The position numbers and the translations under genes were made by a program. Below are positions 19,417 to 28,470 of a stretch of DNA of 60,519 nt, one piece after another. The stretch spans positions 1 through 60,519 of the forward strand of contig JAFUYM010000047.1 in the NCBI GenBank assembly GCA_017470525.1. The letters are read 5' to 3'. How positions within the stretch are numbered: position 1 is the stretch's first letter; each line of letters starts with the position of its first letter. The notes below the pieces were generated by a model. The model was not told the DNA's origin. It saw only the letters and a list, made by a program, of their open reading frames with translations, and did no database searches. This DNA comes from Bacteroidaceae bacterium. GTDB lineage: Bacteria; Bacteroidota; Bacteroidia; Bacteroidales; Bacteroidaceae.

Positions 19417-19467
19417 AGAAACATATAGAAAGATGAGGGCATTTCAAAATGGAGTGAACTCATACCC

Positions 19468-19543
19468 TCAAAAACCGACCTCGTCGATATCGGGAGACCG
19501 ATATCGACGAGGTCGGTTTTTGATGTCAACGAGGTCGTTTTTG
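19468..19543. terminator. 26-bp perfect palindrome with GAGA loop plus a partial third arm; bidirectional terminator
   Basis: 19468-19493 pairs perfectly with 19498-19523 around a four-base GAGA loop. Read from either strand, the stem ends in a run of Ts, so it can act as an intrinsic terminator for gdhA (+) and the facing lipoprotein gene (-). A degenerate copy of the right arm (about 19526-19543, one deletion and one substitution) follows directly, giving the three-arm form seen elsewhere in the window. Confidence 0.8.
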
Positions 19544-19581
19544 CGACTTTATCGACATACTTATATTTCCTTTTTGCAAGA

Positions 19582-20127
19582 TTATTTGTTTGGATAAGCA
19601 CCTTTGTTGTAGTAGATAATCTCTCGTTCCTCCAGTTGACCATCATCATCATATTCCTCACTGGTCAGCACAAGTTGATTGTTGCTGATAGAGTATTTGA
19701 CTGAATTGACGAAGGTATTATACATGAAGAGGTTAATCTTTCCGTTGGATACGGTATATGTGCCAGTGGTGGTCTCGCCATCCTCGTTGGTGCTGGTCCA
19801 CTTGCCATCCTGTGTGAATGTCGTCTCTTCCCATTCTGCTTCGTCCCCTGATGAATAATCGTGGTATTGGCCAGTCTCTCTTCCGTTTTGTACTTCGTAA
19901 ACACGTGTAGAAGTTGCGCTAAGGTCTTTCCAGTGACCTGTCAGTTCTCCGTCTTCATACTCCCAGCCTTCACTGATAATGCTGTACCATGTGCCGACTA
20001 ATGCACTGCTGCCACCAGAGGTTCCTCCGCCGTTGTCATCATCGTCGTCACCACAAGACACGAAACCGATACTCAGCATTGCGACCATCACTGTGGTCAG
20101 CATGCTCCAAAGATAGTTTTTCTTCAT
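19582..20127 (-). CDS. small secreted lipoprotein, lipocalin-like
   Basis: A 181-residue protein with a lipoprotein signal ending LSIGFVSC, so Cys25 would be acylated. Cys25 is followed by Gly and five Asp; an acidic stretch after the cysteine resembles the lipoprotein export signal that sends Bacteroidetes lipoproteins to the cell surface. After a Gly/Ser linker the remainder (residues 40-175) has short beta-strand segments with W, Y and T, such as LVGTWYSI, TFTQDGKWTST and TTTGTYTVSNGKI. This resembles lipocalin-like small domains of Bacteroidetes; the ligand is unknown. It has its own promoter at 20212-20219 and faces gdhA across the terminator palindrome. Confidence 0.7.
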   Translation of the reverse strand: MKKNYLWSMLTTVMVAMLSIGFVSCGDDDDDNGGGTSGGSSALVGTWYSIISEGWEYEDGELTGHWKDLSATSTRVYEVQNGRETGQYHDYSSGDEAEWEETTFTQDGKWTSTNEDGETTTGTYTVSNGKINLFMYNTFVNSVKYSISNNQLVLTSEEYDDDGQLEEREIIYYNKGAYPNK

Positions 20128-20444
20128 AATTTGTTTTGTTAAGTTTTTAAATTGTTGAATTGTTTTTCAGTGTAGCCTGCATTCTTGCTGGCTACCTTTA
20201 TAAATCGGGTGCAAAGATAATTAATTTTTCTACGTTGATGCTTATGTTTATAAAAAACGATGGAAAGATGCAATATGTCGCAGATATACCTCTGAAATGA
20301 GGTTAACATTGGCTTAGATTATAGAAAGAATTTGTGTTTTTCTTCTAAAGTTTCAAGAAATCTTCTGTGATACCACGTTACTTTCGGATTTTTGTCGTAA
20401 CTTTGGCGCGGATTTTAAGATTAGCATATTTAATGAATGATTTT
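20128..20444. promoter_or_regulatory. divergent intergenic region with two promoters
   Basis: This 317-bp gap has no gene. A minus-strand -7 box (TATCTTTG read on the minus strand) is at 20212-20219 for the lipoprotein. A plus-strand TAACTTTG is at 20398-20405 for the CotH-like gene; this places the latter's translation start at the ATG at 20445, not at an earlier in-frame codon at 20367. The middle is A/T-rich with nothing else recognisable. Confidence 0.6.
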
Positions 20445-22340
20445 ATGAAAACGAAACTTTTACTGACAGTGATTGTTATGTCCGCATGCCTGCAGTTGAA
20501 TGCGCAGGAGTGGATGAATTTGCATCGGCATTATGACGGTGAGTCGTGGACGATGCCGTTGCAAATGGAAAAGTACTCGCAGTTTGATTTTTCCACAGAT
20601 GGGAAGACCATGCGGGGGTACACAATGAAAAAAGACTCGACGGAACTGATGGTGCCTTTCAAGGTGGAATCTTTGGATAGCATCAGTTTTGGCAATTCTC
20701 TGACGGACGAGGAGAAGGGGCACAACAAGTACCGTGTATTCACCATGTACATCACCACGGAAGGTGAGGCAAAGATTGTGGAGAAGGAAACGTGGTTGAA
20801 TTGCCATATCTCCATCGATGGCAAAGGCGAATATTCCAACTATTCGGGCACAGGTCGCATCCGTGGTCGTGGCAATTCCAGTTGGTTGTATTATAAGAAG
20901 AAACCTTATAAGTTTAAACTTGACGAGAAGAGCAAACTGTTAGGTCTGGATAAGGCGAAAAACTGGAATCTGCTCTCCAACTATCGTGACGTGACCGACC
21001 TGATGAACGTGTTTGCCTTTGAAACAGCACGTTGGATGGGTATGCCCAACACGAACCACACCCGTTTTGTAGAGGTCTTCTTGAATGGTGATTATGTAGG
21101 GGTGTATCAGTTGACGGAGAAGATCGAGATAGGAAAGAATCGTATCAATATTGATGAGGTAGGGGGAGTGTTGATGTCGTTTGACAAGGATGATGGTCCA
21201 GAGTTGAGTCCTGATGCATCAGACAACTTCTGGAGTGAGATCTATGATTTGCCGATGTGCGTGAAAGAGCCAGAAGACCTCTCTGCCGAGCAGATAGATT
21301 CCATCAAGGCTGATTTTGCGATGCTGGAGAAGGCTGTAAAAGAGCGTGATTATGCTGAGGTGGACCGATTGATGGATATTCCGTCCTTCATCGGCATTTT
21401 GCAACTACATGAGTTTCTGTACAATGTAGAGATTGATGCGCCACGAAGCCTTTACATCTATAAGGACAAGGGTGGCAAATACACCTTCGGTCCTGTCTGG
21501 GACTGGGATGCTGCCTACGATTTTGATTGGAGCAACTGGACGGAGAACCACACTTACTTCTCCGACTATAGGGAACTGATTTATGGCAAAGACCCTGTGA
21601 AGGCGACAGGAGCCAATTATCATATCAACAAATTCTTCCGCGACATGTTTGGCGACCCTACATTCGTGAATCAATACAAGAAGGCGTGGGAGGATGTGAG
21701 CGATTCCATCTATGTGCGCAATTGGGAAGAAGTGCAGAAGTATGTGGTAGAGATGAACAAGGGTGCATACGACCGTGATGTGGCACGATGGCCATTGAAA
21801 AATCCAAACTGGTGGGGTGGTGACTATGTGGTCAGCGAGGAACTTGACAAGATGTCCACATGGTTGAAACAACGTAAGAATTACCTCGATGGCATCATTG
21901 CGGGCTATCCCGACAGTTCGCAGCCTGTAGTGGTAATTGGCGAACCCGTTGTGGAGATAAAGGATGGCAAAGTGTATGTGACTGCCTCAATGGACTTTGC
22001 TGGTGGTTACAGCCAAGAGCATAAAATCAATCTCGACAAGACCGAAATTGAGGCATTGTTGGGAGGAACACCTACGGCATTGGAGCCGCTGGATGAAGAT
22101 GGCAGTGTGGGATGGAACACGGCGGCAGGCAGATATGGTGCATGGTTTGACGACGATGGTGACACGGCTGATTATGGTTGGGGAGATGTACATGTCTATA
22201 TCGAAAGCAACGAACTCTATTCGTGGCGATATGGCTGTCATCCATATAATTGTCAGCAGGGCGATGTGCATACTGTCACCATGCAGTATCAACGAGGGAA
22301 TAAGACGGTGGATGTCATCGTCACCTTCACCATCAAGTAG
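20445..22340 (+). CDS. secreted CotH-kinase-family protein
   Basis: A 631-residue protein with a signal peptide of about 20 residues ending LQLNAQ. A short N-terminal beta domain of about 100 residues precedes a CotH-like core. Core motifs seen are GRGNSSW followed by KKPYKFKL, WNLLSNYRD, VEVFLNGDYVGVYQL and FGPVWDWDAAYDFD, which match the positions expected for the atypical kinase fold. About 110 C-terminal residues form another beta-rich module. CotH of Bacillus phosphorylates spore-coat proteins; in Bacteroidetes the substrate of these exported relatives is not established. The following metY-like gene is 61 bp away without a clear promoter, so readthrough is possible. Confidence 0.82.
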   Translation: MKTKLLLTVIVMSACLQLNAQEWMNLHRHYDGESWTMPLQMEKYSQFDFSTDGKTMRGYTMKKDSTELMVPFKVESLDSISFGNSLTDEEKGHNKYRVFTMYITTEGEAKIVEKETWLNCHISIDGKGEYSNYSGTGRIRGRGNSSWLYYKKKPYKFKLDEKSKLLGLDKAKNWNLLSNYRDVTDLMNVFAFETARWMGMPNTNHTRFVEVFLNGDYVGVYQLTEKIEIGKNRINIDEVGGVLMSFDKDDGPELSPDASDNFWSEIYDLPMCVKEPEDLSAEQIDSIKADFAMLEKAVKERDYAEVDRLMDIPSFIGILQLHEFLYNVEIDAPRSLYIYKDKGGKYTFGPVWDWDAAYDFDWSNWTENHTYFSDYRELIYGKDPVKATGANYHINKFFRDMFGDPTFVNQYKKAWEDVSDSIYVRNWEEVQKYVVEMNKGAYDRDVARWPLKNPNWWGGDYVVSEELDKMSTWLKQRKNYLDGIIAGYPDSSQPVVVIGEPVVEIKDGKVYVTASMDFAGGYSQEHKINLDKTEIEALLGGTPTALEPLDEDGSVGWNTAAGRYGAWFDDDGDTADYGWGDVHVYIESNELYSWRYGCHPYNCQQGDVHTVTMQYQRGNKTVDVIVTFTIK

Positions 22341-22401
22341 AGCCTTCTGCCTCCTGACGCGTAATAGAAACGGACAAAAAACTTCAATATAAAAAGGACT
22401 T

Positions 22402-23679
22402 ATGAAAAAGAATCTTGAAACCATCTGCATCCATGGCGGATGGAAACCGACGAAAGGTGAGCCACAGCAGTTGCCCATCTATCAGAGCACTACCTTCAAG
22501 TACGACACCAGCGAGCAGATGGCGCGCCTCTTCGACCTGAAGGATGAAGGTTATTTCTATACGCGTCTTGCCAACCCGACCAACGACATGGTGGCAAAGA
22601 AAATCGCTGCCCTCGAAGGCGGAGTGGGTGCAGTGCTCACATCCAGTGGTCAGGCTGCCAACTTCTACGCCGTGTTCAACATCTGCGAGGCGGGCGACCA
22701 CTTCATCACCTCCAACACCATCTATGGCGGCACGTTCAATCTCTTCGGTGTGACCATGAAGAAACTCGGCATCGAATGTACCTTTGTAGACCCCGACTGG
22801 GACGATGAGCGCATCGAACGGGAGTTCCGTCCCAACACCAAGTGCTTCTTTGGCGAGACCATCAGCAACCCAGGCGGCAACGTGTTCGACATCGAACGCT
22901 TTGCCAAGATGGCACACAAGCATGGGGTGCCCCTCATTGTCGACAACACCTTCGCCACGCCCATCAACTGCCGTCCCTTCGAGTGGGGCTGCGACATCGT
23001 CACCCACTCCACCACCAAGTACATGGACGGTCATGCCACACAAGTGGGTGGTTGTGTGGTCGACAGCGGCAACTTCGATTGGGATGCCTGCAGCGACAAG
23101 TTCCCCGGACTTACCACGCCCGATGAGTCCTACCACGGGCTGACCTACACCAAGACCTTCGGCAAGATGGCATACTGCACCAAACTCATTTCCCAACTCA
23201 TGCGCGACCTCGGCTCCATCCCTGCCCCCCAGAACTCCTTCCTGCTCAACCTCGGTCTCGAAACCCTCCACCTCCGCATGCGTCAGCACTGCGAGAACGC
23301 ACAGAAGGTGGCAGAGTGGCTGGAGAAGAACCCCAAGGTGGGATGGGTCAACTACTGCGGACTCCCCTCCAGCAAGTACTACGCCTTGGGGCAGAAGTAC
23401 ATGCCTAACGGTTCTTGTGGCGTGATTGCTTTCGGACTGAAAGGCACTCGCGAGGATGCCATCAAGTTCATGGACAACCTCGACTTCATCTCCATCGTCA
23501 CCCATGTGGCAGATGCCCGCACCTGTGTCCTCCATCCTGCCAGCCACACCCACCGCCAGATGTCTGACGAGCAACTGCGTGAGGCAGGTGTGGCACCCGA
23601 CCTCGTGCGTCTATCCGTTGGCATTGAGAACGCCGAAGACATCATTGCCGACCTCGAACAGGCCATGGCGAAGATGTAA
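22402..23679 (+). CDS. metY: O-acetylhomoserine aminocarboxypropyltransferase/sulfhydrylase (Cys/Met PLP family)
   Basis: A 425-residue PLP enzyme. The family signature around the cofactor lysine is THSTTKYMDGHATQVGG, with the lysine in TTKY. Other markers are SSGQAANFYAVFNI, GGTFNLFG, ETISNPGG and VDNTFATPINCRP. Members of this length that begin with ETICIHGG and have this active site usually make homocysteine from O-acetylhomoserine and sulfide. Methionine gamma-lyase is the main alternative and is hard to separate by eye. It is cytoplasmic with no signal peptide. It ends 16 bp before a three-arm palindrome and faces the trpB-type gene. Confidence 0.85.
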   Translation: MKKNLETICIHGGWKPTKGEPQQLPIYQSTTFKYDTSEQMARLFDLKDEGYFYTRLANPTNDMVAKKIAALEGGVGAVLTSSGQAANFYAVFNICEAGDHFITSNTIYGGTFNLFGVTMKKLGIECTFVDPDWDDERIEREFRPNTKCFFGETISNPGGNVFDIERFAKMAHKHGVPLIVDNTFATPINCRPFEWGCDIVTHSTTKYMDGHATQVGGCVVDSGNFDWDACSDKFPGLTTPDESYHGLTYTKTFGKMAYCTKLISQLMRDLGSIPAPQNSFLLNLGLETLHLRMRQHCENAQKVAEWLEKNPKVGWVNYCGLPSSKYYALGQKYMPNGSCGVIAFGLKGTREDAIKFMDNLDFISIVTHVADARTCVLHPASHTHRQMSDEQLREAGVAPDLVRLSVGIENAEDIIADLEQAMAKM

Positions 23680-23694
23680 GGTACCCAACAAACA

Positions 23695-23761
23695 AAAGCG
23701 TACCCCTCGGCTACGGTGAGTCGTACCCGAGGGGTACGCTTTGCCGTAGTCGAGGGGTACG
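23695..23761. repeat. three-arm palindrome, locus 4
   Basis: The left arm 23695-23710 pairs perfectly with 23727-23742 (16 bp). Shifted inwards, 23699-23716 pairs with 23744-23761 (17 Watson-Crick plus one G-T). The two pairings share the left arm and exclude each other. The element sits between the convergent ends of the sulfhydrylase and trpB-type genes and lacks a T-run on either side. Confidence 0.85.
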
Positions 23762-23785
23762 GTTGTGAGTGTCTGAAATTGATGG

Positions 23786-25150
23786 TTAGAGGTTGTCCAA
23801 CCCAGCCAAGTTCTTTGCCACCTCCTCGTCAGTCACCGTGTAGTTCTGCAAGTCACCGTTGATGTAAGCCTCGTAACTTGGCATGTCGATGAGACCGTGA
23901 CCCGACAGGTTGAAGAGAATCACCTTCTCCTCGCCCGTCTCCTTGCACTTCAGCGCCTCGCGGATGGTGGCAGCAATGGCATGGGTACTTTCGGGTGCAG
24001 GGATGATGCCCTCGGTGCGGGCAAACAGCATGCCAGCGTCGAAGGTCTCCAACTGTGGAATATCCACACCCTTCATCAGACCGTCCTTCAGCAACTGGGA
24101 GACAATCACGCCAGCCCCGTGGTAGCGCAGACCGCCAGCATGGATGTTGCTCGGCTTGAAGTTGTGCCCCAGTGTGAACATCGGCAGCAGCGGCGTGTAG
24201 CCAGCCTCGTCGCCAAAGTCGTAGCGGAACTGACCGCGCGTCAGTTTCGGGCAACTGTCAGGCTCGGCAGCAATGAACTCCGTCTTCTTGCCGTCCAAGA
24301 TGTTGTGGCGCATGAAGGGGAACGCGATGCCGCCAAAGTTCGAGCCGCCGCCGAAGCAAGCAATCACCATGTCGGGATATTCACCCGCCATCTCCATCTG
24401 CTTCTCAGCCTCCAGACCGATGATAGTCTGGTGCAGACCCACGTGGTTCAGCACCGACCCCAGCGTATACTTGCAGTCAGGCGTTGTCGTAGCCAGTTCC
24501 ACAGCCTCCGAAATTGCCGTGCCCAGTGAGCCCGAGTGCTGAGGGTCGCGTGTCAGGATGTCCTTTCCTGCGCGGGTTGACATCGACGGAGAACCCGTCA
24601 CCGCTGCGCCAAACGTGCGCATGATGCTGCTTCGGTAAGGCTTCTGCTGCATCGTCAACTTCACTTGATACACCGCTGCATCCAGCCCGTAAATCTTAGC
24701 CGCATACGACAACGCCGCACCCCACTGTCCAGCACCCGTCTCTGTCGTCACATTCTTCGTGCCCTCCATCTTCGCATAGTAGCATTGTGGCAGGGCAGAA
24801 TTGATTTTGTGCGAGCCCAGCGGGTTCACACTCTCGTTCTTGAAGTAGATGTGGGCAGGAGTGCCCAGCGCCTCCTCCAGTGCGTATGCGCGCACCAGTG
24901 GTGTACTGCGGTAATATTTATATTTGTCCAGCACCTCCTCTGGAATGTCAATCCATGCATGCTCCGTGTCCAGTTCCTGCACACAGCACTCGCGAGGGAA
25001 GATGTGTGCCAAGTCGTCCACCCCCAGTGGCTGCTTCGTGGCAGGGTGAATGGGAGGCTGTGGTTTGTGTACCATGTCAGCCTGAATGTTGTACCATTGT
25101 GTTGGAATCTCATTCTCCGAAAGGAGGAAACGTTTTTGTTTTGTGCTCAT
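23786..25150 (-). CDS. trpB: tryptophan synthase beta chain, TrpB2 type
   Basis: A 454-residue PLP enzyme condensing indole with serine. The cofactor lysine is in NPLGSHKINSA, the catalytic glutamate in TETGAGQWGAALS, and the phosphate-binding loop in CFGGGSNFGG. It is longer than classical TrpB (about 395) and has the N-terminal extension and motif spacing of the TrpB2 group, which often works without TrpA to salvage indole. There is no trpA or other trp gene nearby, which fits that role. I used the ATG at 25150 because a -7 box at 25192-25199 rules out the in-frame start further upstream at 25222. Serine-deaminase-like activity cannot be excluded. Confidence 0.92.
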   Translation of the reverse strand: MSTKQKRFLLSENEIPTQWYNIQADMVHKPQPPIHPATKQPLGVDDLAHIFPRECCVQELDTEHAWIDIPEEVLDKYKYYRSTPLVRAYALEEALGTPAHIYFKNESVNPLGSHKINSALPQCYYAKMEGTKNVTTETGAGQWGAALSYAAKIYGLDAAVYQVKLTMQQKPYRSSIMRTFGAAVTGSPSMSTRAGKDILTRDPQHSGSLGTAISEAVELATTTPDCKYTLGSVLNHVGLHQTIIGLEAEKQMEMAGEYPDMVIACFGGGSNFGGIAFPFMRHNILDGKKTEFIAAEPDSCPKLTRGQFRYDFGDEAGYTPLLPMFTLGHNFKPSNIHAGGLRYHGAGVIVSQLLKDGLMKGVDIPQLETFDAGMLFARTEGIIPAPESTHAIAATIREALKCKETGEEKVILFNLSGHGLIDMPSYEAYINGDLQNYTVTDEEVAKNLAGLDNL

Positions 25151-25191
25151 TGTTGTAAAAGGTTTTAGTTGAAATGTAAGTATTTTCGGCA

Positions 25192-25199
25192 CAAAAGTA
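25192..25199 (-). promoter_or_regulatory. -7 promoter box for the trpB-type gene
   Basis: CAAAAGTA on the plus strand reads TACTTTTG on the minus strand, matching TAnnTTTG. The leader would be about 35 bases. Confidence 0.6.
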
Positions 25200-25262
25200 C
25201 AACAAATATCATGAAATCGCAAATAAAAGCCGTCAAAAAATAGTCAACTGCGCATATTTTCG

Positions 25263-25270
25263 TAACTTTG
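25263..25270 (+). promoter_or_regulatory. -7 promoter box for the DUF486 gene
   Basis: TAACTTTG at 25263-25270 precedes the ATG at 25291. It overlaps an in-frame GTG at 25270, so that GTG cannot be the start codon. Confidence 0.65.
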
Positions 25271-25290
25271 TGCATCGAAATACATCAGAT

Positions 25291-25659
25291 ATGAATGGAC
25301 TTTACACCATCCTGCTCCTCATCGGTAGCAACGTGTTCATGACCCTTGCGTGGTACGGACACCTCAAACTTCAGCAAATGAACATCTCCAATAGTTGGCC
25401 CCTCTGGTTGGTCATTGTTTTCTCGTGGGGCATCGCCTTCTTCGAATATTCCCTGCAAGTGCCCGCTAATAAACTGGGCTTCGTCGGCAATGGCGGTCCC
25501 TATTCTCTGGTGCAACTCAAGGTCATACAAGAAGTGGTCTCTCTCACCGTCTTCACCATCATTGCCTCCTTCATGTTTCAGGGCGAACACCTCCATTGGA
25601 ACCACGCAGCCGCCTTCCTCTGCCTCGTCGCTGCTGTCTATTTCGTCTTCTGGAAGTAG
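25291..25659 (+). CDS. DUF486 small membrane protein, DMT-like
   Basis: A 122-residue inner-membrane protein with four hydrophobic helices at about residues 3-22, 36-56, 70-92 and 100-120. The sequence features NVFMTLAWYGHLK, SWGIAFFEY, VPANKLG and LKVIQEVVSL are characteristic of the DUF486 family. It has the size of half a drug/metabolite transporter, like SMR proteins, and so may dimerise. The substrate is unknown. It ends 46 bp from the convergent GH2 gene. Confidence 0.85.
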   Translation: MNGLYTILLLIGSNVFMTLAWYGHLKLQQMNISNSWPLWLVIVFSWGIAFFEYSLQVPANKLGFVGNGGPYSLVQLKVIQEVVSLTVFTIIASFMFQGEHLHWNHAAAFLCLVAAVYFVFWK

Positions 25660-25705
25660 TCTTTTTGTTTGAAGCAGAGGGTGCCGTTTGGGTACCTTCT
25701 TCGTC

Positions 25706-28459
25706 TCATTGGTAGATGCTCATGGCATCCGTCTGCTGTTCTGCCGTGCTGTTGCCGAACAGCCCCCTCAGTTGCTGCGGAGTGATGTCCGCTTTGGGGG
25801 CGAAGTCTTCCGATGCCATATACGCGGCTGTGCTGTAGAGCAAGTGCCGCATTTCGGGCAGGTCGGTCGCCATTTCGATGCTGCTCACCACGATGCTGCC
25901 CTTGCCCATTTGTGCCTCAAACATCAGCGACAGGCGGCGGTTATGCACGAAGTTGTCTACACTCTCGATGAGCGGTGTCACCGTCGGCATCTCGTCGAGC
26001 ACCATCACACGGCTCCGTTTCACCACGTTCCACCATTGCCAGTCGCTGTTCATCTCGGTGGGGAAGTGACGGAACACGGGATGCCGAGGATGCAGCAGCA
26101 GCCCCATCGTGCCCGCTTGTTTCGGGAAATGCACAGGCGACCAGAACACGGGCAGGAACTTCCCTTCTATCCCCTTCACCTGCTCCTTTCTTTCGGGATG
26201 CAAGAGCACCCGCTTTCCTGCCGAGGCTTTCGCAATCGCCTCCTCCACCGAGGTGGTGACGACCACGCCTTCGGGCAGGTTCACCTCCGTGCCATACACC
26301 CACACATTCCACGTGTTGCGGTATGGCGTGCCTTCTATCCGCACACTCAGCGCCAGTTGCTCAGCGTCCTTGACTGCCGACAGCGGACAGGACACCGTGC
26401 CGACTGCCGACAACGCTCCCTTGGCGATGTGGGCTGCAGGGAAGATGCCCCCTCCAATCGTGTCGCCCTGCGAGGTGGTCAGGTGCCACTGGATGTCGCG
26501 CCCCTCTATCGTCTCCATGGCATAATTCGCCACCTCCACCCATGCTTCCAGCGTCTCATCTCCGCTCCATGTAGCCTTCTCCATCCGTATCAGCGGTACG
26601 ACGGGAGCACAGAACTGACGGAAGTACGCCTCCGTACACAGCCCCTTGTTGTCCCAGAAGGCATCCACCAGCCCCACCAGAGCCGTGCTCTGCCCTGGGA
26701 AGTCTTGCAGCCCCAGCAGTTGATAGCCGTTCATGTCGCGAGTCTTCAGGGCACGTTCAATCTCTTCCTTGTACAGTTGCACCGCCAGCCTTCCCGATGC
26801 CTCCGTGTACTCTTGGGCACGCATCAGCAGCCCCTTCTCCTTCAGGTCACGCCGTATCGCCATCAGGTTGAGCGGCTCCAGCACACCCGTGTACTTCTCT
26901 ATCTCCGCCATGTTGGGATACACCGAGTACTGCCCGATTTCGTGGCTGACGATGGGCACACCCCATCCCGCAGCCGCCTCGCTGTAGTCTTTGCTGAAGT
27001 TGGGCACTTCCTCGTCGAAGATGCCCTGACCACGCACCCATCCCTTGTCCGTCCATTGCGTGACGAAGAACTGGTCTTCGGGCTCGGGATGCCCGCCGTG
27101 CCCCTTCTCAAACGTGAAGGTCGTGGCGGCATACAGATGCCTTGGGTCAGTCTCCTTCATGTGGCGGCACAAAGCATTCAGGTAGCCGAAATCCTTCTGC
27201 AGTTCGTTGCCAGCCGTCATCAGGCAGAACGACGGATGGTTGCCGTAAGCCCTCACGATGCGGTCAAACTCCCGATAGAAGAACGCCTCCGCCTCGGGGT
27301 TCTCGCCGATGTTGAGGCTCCAGTTTGGCAACTCCACTTGCAGGTAGAAGCCCATCTGGTCAGCCACCCGAAACGCCGCGTCGGGCGGACAGTAGGAGTG
27401 GAATCTCAGCGAGTTCAGCCCCCACCGCTTAGCACTCTCGAACACTCTTCGCCAGCCCTCCTCCGTGGTCGGCGGGCATCCCGTCAGCGGAAATACGCAA
27501 CACTCCAGCGTGGCACGCAAGAAGATGCGTTCCCCGTTCAGTTCCAGATAGCCCTTCTCGCTGCTCAGTTCCCTCATGCCGAACGTCGCCGTCCTGCATT
27601 CTCCGTTCGCCTCCACCGTCAGCCGATAGAGTGACGGCGTGAACTCGTTCCACACCTTCATGTCCCTCACTGGCAGGAGGAAAGTGCTGTCGTTCAGCCG
27701 GGTCGCCCCCACTTCGCGGTCGTTCAGGATGAACCGCGGACGCTTCACCTTTTTCCCGTTCGTCGTCAGCCTCACCACGGCGTTCCCCTCCTTCACGTTC
27801 GGATACACCTGCACGTCAGCCACCACGGGCTCCACCTCCATCTTCATCTCGCCCAGCACCCCGTTCCACATCGTCTGCGTCTCGTTCGTGTAGGCATGAG
27901 CCATGTCCTCATACGACATGTCATACTGCTTCGTATTGTCCACCGTCAGCCTCACCCTGTGCCTGCCAGCCGTGAGTCCCTGCGGCAGACGATAGACATG
28001 AGGTGTGGACAGGCTTTCGCACGACGTGCCCACCTCCTTTCCGTCCACCCACAGACGGCTCCGCCACAGCACCCGCTCGAAGCAGAACCTTAGCGGCTTT
28101 CCCGCCATCTGTGGCGTGACCTCGATGTCTCGTTCATATCGAGCCTCTCCGATATAACTCACCTTGCGAGTCAAGTGCCTCATCACCTCCCTGTTCACCG
28201 CTCCGTCCTCGCTGAACAGCCGAGGCTGCAACGTGGTCGGCACACCAATGCCCGCCATGTCCAGCGTCGAAGGCAGTTGACAGTTAAAGGTTGACGGTTG
28301 GGAGTTAACAGGGGACAGTTGACAATTGACAGTCCACTTGCCGCTCAGGTCAATCCATTCCTGCGCCACACCCTGAACCAGTCCAAGTCCGCTCATGACA
28401 AAGAGCACCATGCCGCGCTTGCAGCATGGGCTCATCCGAAAAAAGAAATGTACCTTCAT
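25706..28459 (-). CDS. secreted glycoside hydrolase family 2 protein
   Basis: A 917-residue protein with an N-terminal signal sequence (hydrophobic about residues 16-32, ending GVAQ). It has the GH2 order of a sugar-binding jelly-roll domain (begins WIDLSGKW), immunoglobulin-like beta-sandwich and TIM barrel, plus about 250 C-terminal residues. The acid/base is probably Glu419 (AGNEL) and the nucleophile Glu507 (SHEIGQ). This fits a periplasmic exo-acting enzyme of the beta-galactosidase/beta-glucuronidase/beta-mannosidase superfamily; the sugar is not decidable by eye. It starts 11 bp after the DUF5107 gene and is probably the last gene of the MFS-DUF5107-GH2 operon. Oddity: a degenerate short repeat (28274-28332) is inserted in frame between the GKW strand and the LPSTLDMAG motif. 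Confidence 0.88.
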   Translation of the reverse strand: MKVHFFFRMSPCCKRGMVLFVMSGLGLVQGVAQEWIDLSGKWTVNCQLSPVNSQPSTFNCQLPSTLDMAGIGVPTTLQPRLFSEDGAVNREVMRHLTRKVSYIGEARYERDIEVTPQMAGKPLRFCFERVLWRSRLWVDGKEVGTSCESLSTPHVYRLPQGLTAGRHRVRLTVDNTKQYDMSYEDMAHAYTNETQTMWNGVLGEMKMEVEPVVADVQVYPNVKEGNAVVRLTTNGKKVKRPRFILNDREVGATRLNDSTFLLPVRDMKVWNEFTPSLYRLTVEANGECRTATFGMRELSSEKGYLELNGERIFLRATLECCVFPLTGCPPTTEEGWRRVFESAKRWGLNSLRFHSYCPPDAAFRVADQMGFYLQVELPNWSLNIGENPEAEAFFYREFDRIVRAYGNHPSFCLMTAGNELQKDFGYLNALCRHMKETDPRHLYAATTFTFEKGHGGHPEPEDQFFVTQWTDKGWVRGQGIFDEEVPNFSKDYSEAAAGWGVPIVSHEIGQYSVYPNMAEIEKYTGVLEPLNLMAIRRDLKEKGLLMRAQEYTEASGRLAVQLYKEEIERALKTRDMNGYQLLGLQDFPGQSTALVGLVDAFWDNKGLCTEAYFRQFCAPVVPLIRMEKATWSGDETLEAWVEVANYAMETIEGRDIQWHLTTSQGDTIGGGIFPAAHIAKGALSAVGTVSCPLSAVKDAEQLALSVRIEGTPYRNTWNVWVYGTEVNLPEGVVVTTSVEEAIAKASAGKRVLLHPERKEQVKGIEGKFLPVFWSPVHFPKQAGTMGLLLHPRHPVFRHFPTEMNSDWQWWNVVKRSRVMVLDEMPTVTPLIESVDNFVHNRRLSLMFEAQMGKGSIVVSSIEMATDLPEMRHLLYSTAAYMASEDFAPKADITPQQLRGLFGNSTAEQQTDAMSIYQ
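28274..28332. repeat. degenerate TTGACAA-type repeat inside the GH2 coding sequence
   Basis: A series of CAGTTGACAGTT / GGTTGACGGTT / GACAATTGACAG units encodes a peptide of VNCQLSPVN/STFNCQLP character in the mature N-terminus of the GH2 protein. The same repeat type lies between genes and in the signal peptide of the SusC at 50751. Confidence 0.75.
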
Positions 28460-28470
28460 CTATTCATTCT

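Noticed and set aside
25688-27634. 648-codon open frame on the plus strand opposite the GH2 gene
   Set aside because: It lies wholly inside a clear GH2 gene, has no family resemblance and a Leu/His/Arg-rich composition typical of an antisense frame of GC-rich codons.
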